Shown piece by piece: positions 63,265-64,000 of a stretch of DNA of 64,000 nt. Numbering within the stretch: the first letter of the stretch is position 1; every line of letters begins with the position of its first letter. The position numbers were made by a program, and so were the translations under genes. The stretch spans positions 186,001-250,000 of the forward strand of contig JAEWJZ010000001.1 of NCBI GenBank assembly GCA_023386315.1, given 5' to 3'. A model generated the notes under the pieces. That model did not search any database. It was not told the DNA's origin and was given only the letters and a program-made list of their open reading frames with translations. This DNA comes from Bacillota bacterium (GTDB lineage: Bacteria > Bacillota > Clostridia > Lachnospirales > Lachnospiraceae).

Positions 63265-64000
63265 TTATTCCGCTTTCGCAGATAAATCCTTAACCTTTTT
63301 GTCCACCAGAACCGCAATCAGCACAACAGATCCTTTTACTATGCTGGTCGCGTGAGGGTTGACATTCATAAGAGTGAGGATGTTATCTATGATCCCCATG
63401 ATCATGGCACCCACTACGGTAGGAAGTACAAATCCCGTTCCTCCGCTTAAACTGGTACCTCCAAGGATAACCGCTGCAATCGCATCCATCTCAATCCCCT
63501 GACCGCTTGTGGACTGAGCCGATCCAAGCCTTGCTGTCAGTACAATAGCAGCGACACCGCTTAAAAATCCATTCATAATATAAGCAGTCCATTCTGTCCG
63601 TTTCACGGATATACCTGATAAACGGGCAGCTTCCCGATTTCCCCCAAGAGCATAAATGCTCCTTCCAAACCGGGTCTGTGTCAGTATATAATGTGCTGCC
63701 AGAAAAAGGAGTATAAGAATAATCACAGGAACCGGCACTCCAAAAACAGAACCTTTTCCAATAAATTTATAGGCATCCGATTTTACCGGAATCGGAGAAC
63801 CCTTTGTATAGATCAGAACACAGCCCCTCAGCAAAGTCATTGTCCCCAGCGTTGCAATAAATGGAGGTATCCCGCAGTGAGAGATAAAAAAACCGTTAGC
63901 TGTACCACAGGCAGTTCCTATGGCAACTGCTGTTATTACCGCAAGGAACGTATTGCCGGTTGAAGCCAGTACCCCTGACGCAACGACTCCGGAAAGTCCC
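63265..64000 (-). CDS. rbsC: Ribose-type ABC transporter permease, 5' part outside window
   Basis: About 244 codons are visible and the frame stays open to the window edge, reading LSGVVASGVLASTGNTFLAV, IPPFIATLGTMTLLRGC and on. GGNREAARLSGISVKRTEWT and GGTSLSGGTGFVLPTVVGAM are RbsC/CUT2 signatures. An ATG at 63840 would give only 191 residues and is an internal methionine. The stop is 42 bases before rbsB, the normal rbsC-rbsB order. Confidence 0.92.
   Translation of the reverse strand, partial: GLSGVVASGVLASTGNTFLAVITAVAIGTACGTANGFFISHCGIPPFIATLGTMTLLRGCVLIYTKGSPIPVKSDAYKFIGKGSVFGVPVPVIILILLFLAAHYILTQTRFGRSIYALGGNREAARLSGISVKRTEWTAYIMNGFLSGVAAIVLTARLGSAQSTSGQGIEMDAIAAVILGGTSLSGGTGFVLPTVVGAMIMGIIDNILTLMNVNPHATSIVKGSVVLIAVLVDKKVKDLSAKAE

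Overview
This window looks like a chromosomal segment of a spore-forming Firmicute of class Clostridia, most probably Lachnospiraceae (Lacrimispora/Lachnoclostridium-like). I infer this from the spore genes (alpha/beta SASP, GerW/YtfJ, YlbJ-like), the short HisG with HisZ, strong AGGAGG ribosome sites, an Agr-type peptide signalling locus, and a gene order in which rpmB/yloU/yloV/recG and plsX/acpP/rnc/smc/ftsY are conserved. No rRNA, tRNA, CRISPR array, prophage or complete insertion sequence was seen.

Layout. (1) 1-8.37 kb, minus strand: a LacI-regulated carbohydrate operon running from a promoter at about 8.35 kb: an unassigned (alpha/alpha)6 glycosidase, a GH65 phosphorylase-type enzyme, LacI regulator, lipoprotein binding protein, two MalF/MalG-type permeases and the start of a GH31 alpha-glucosidase-type enzyme. 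(2) 8.4-15.2 kb: an AT-rich, decaying accessory island. It holds a deletion-ridden copy of an AraC/GyrI-type regulator, a run of small unknown or membrane genes of which at least three are broken by frameshift or stop, duplicated short sequences, a leaderless subtilisin-like protease, and divergent to it an intact AraC/GyrI regulator. (3) 15.3-21.3 kb, minus: histidine operon hisZ-G-D-B-A and a HisF-like/HisI/HisE fusion, with a near-consensus promoter and a terminator. (4) 21.3-38.5 kb, mostly minus: housekeeping genes (recU, pseudouridine synthases, YgiQ-type radical SAM, RsmF, M23 peptidase, coaD, rsmD, SASP, uridine kinase, recG, yloV, yloU) with ylbJ on plus. (5) 38.6-47.2 kb: rpmB on plus, facing a long minus operon yicC-gmk-rpoZ-rimO-pgsA-cinA-unknown-unknown-DUF2953-gerW plus a 45-codon membrane micro-gene. 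(6) 47.2-52.6 kb: rqcH, then an Agr locus with agrB and a cysteine-less agrD candidate on minus and agrC/agrA on plus. (7) 52.6-60.6 kb, minus: plsX-acpP-rnc-smc-ftsY-ilvA, with a 51-bp tandem repeat flanking rnc. (8) 60.6-64 kb, minus: a MATE exporter and the end of a ribose-type ABC transporter (rbsC partial, rbsB).

The most notable items are the HisF-like/HisIE fusion, the Agr locus with its unusual peptide and divergent layout, the 51-bp repeat that supplies the rnc stop codon, the unassigned glycosidase beside GH65/GH31, and the decayed island with internal duplications. All functional calls rest on reading motifs by eye; no database search was run.
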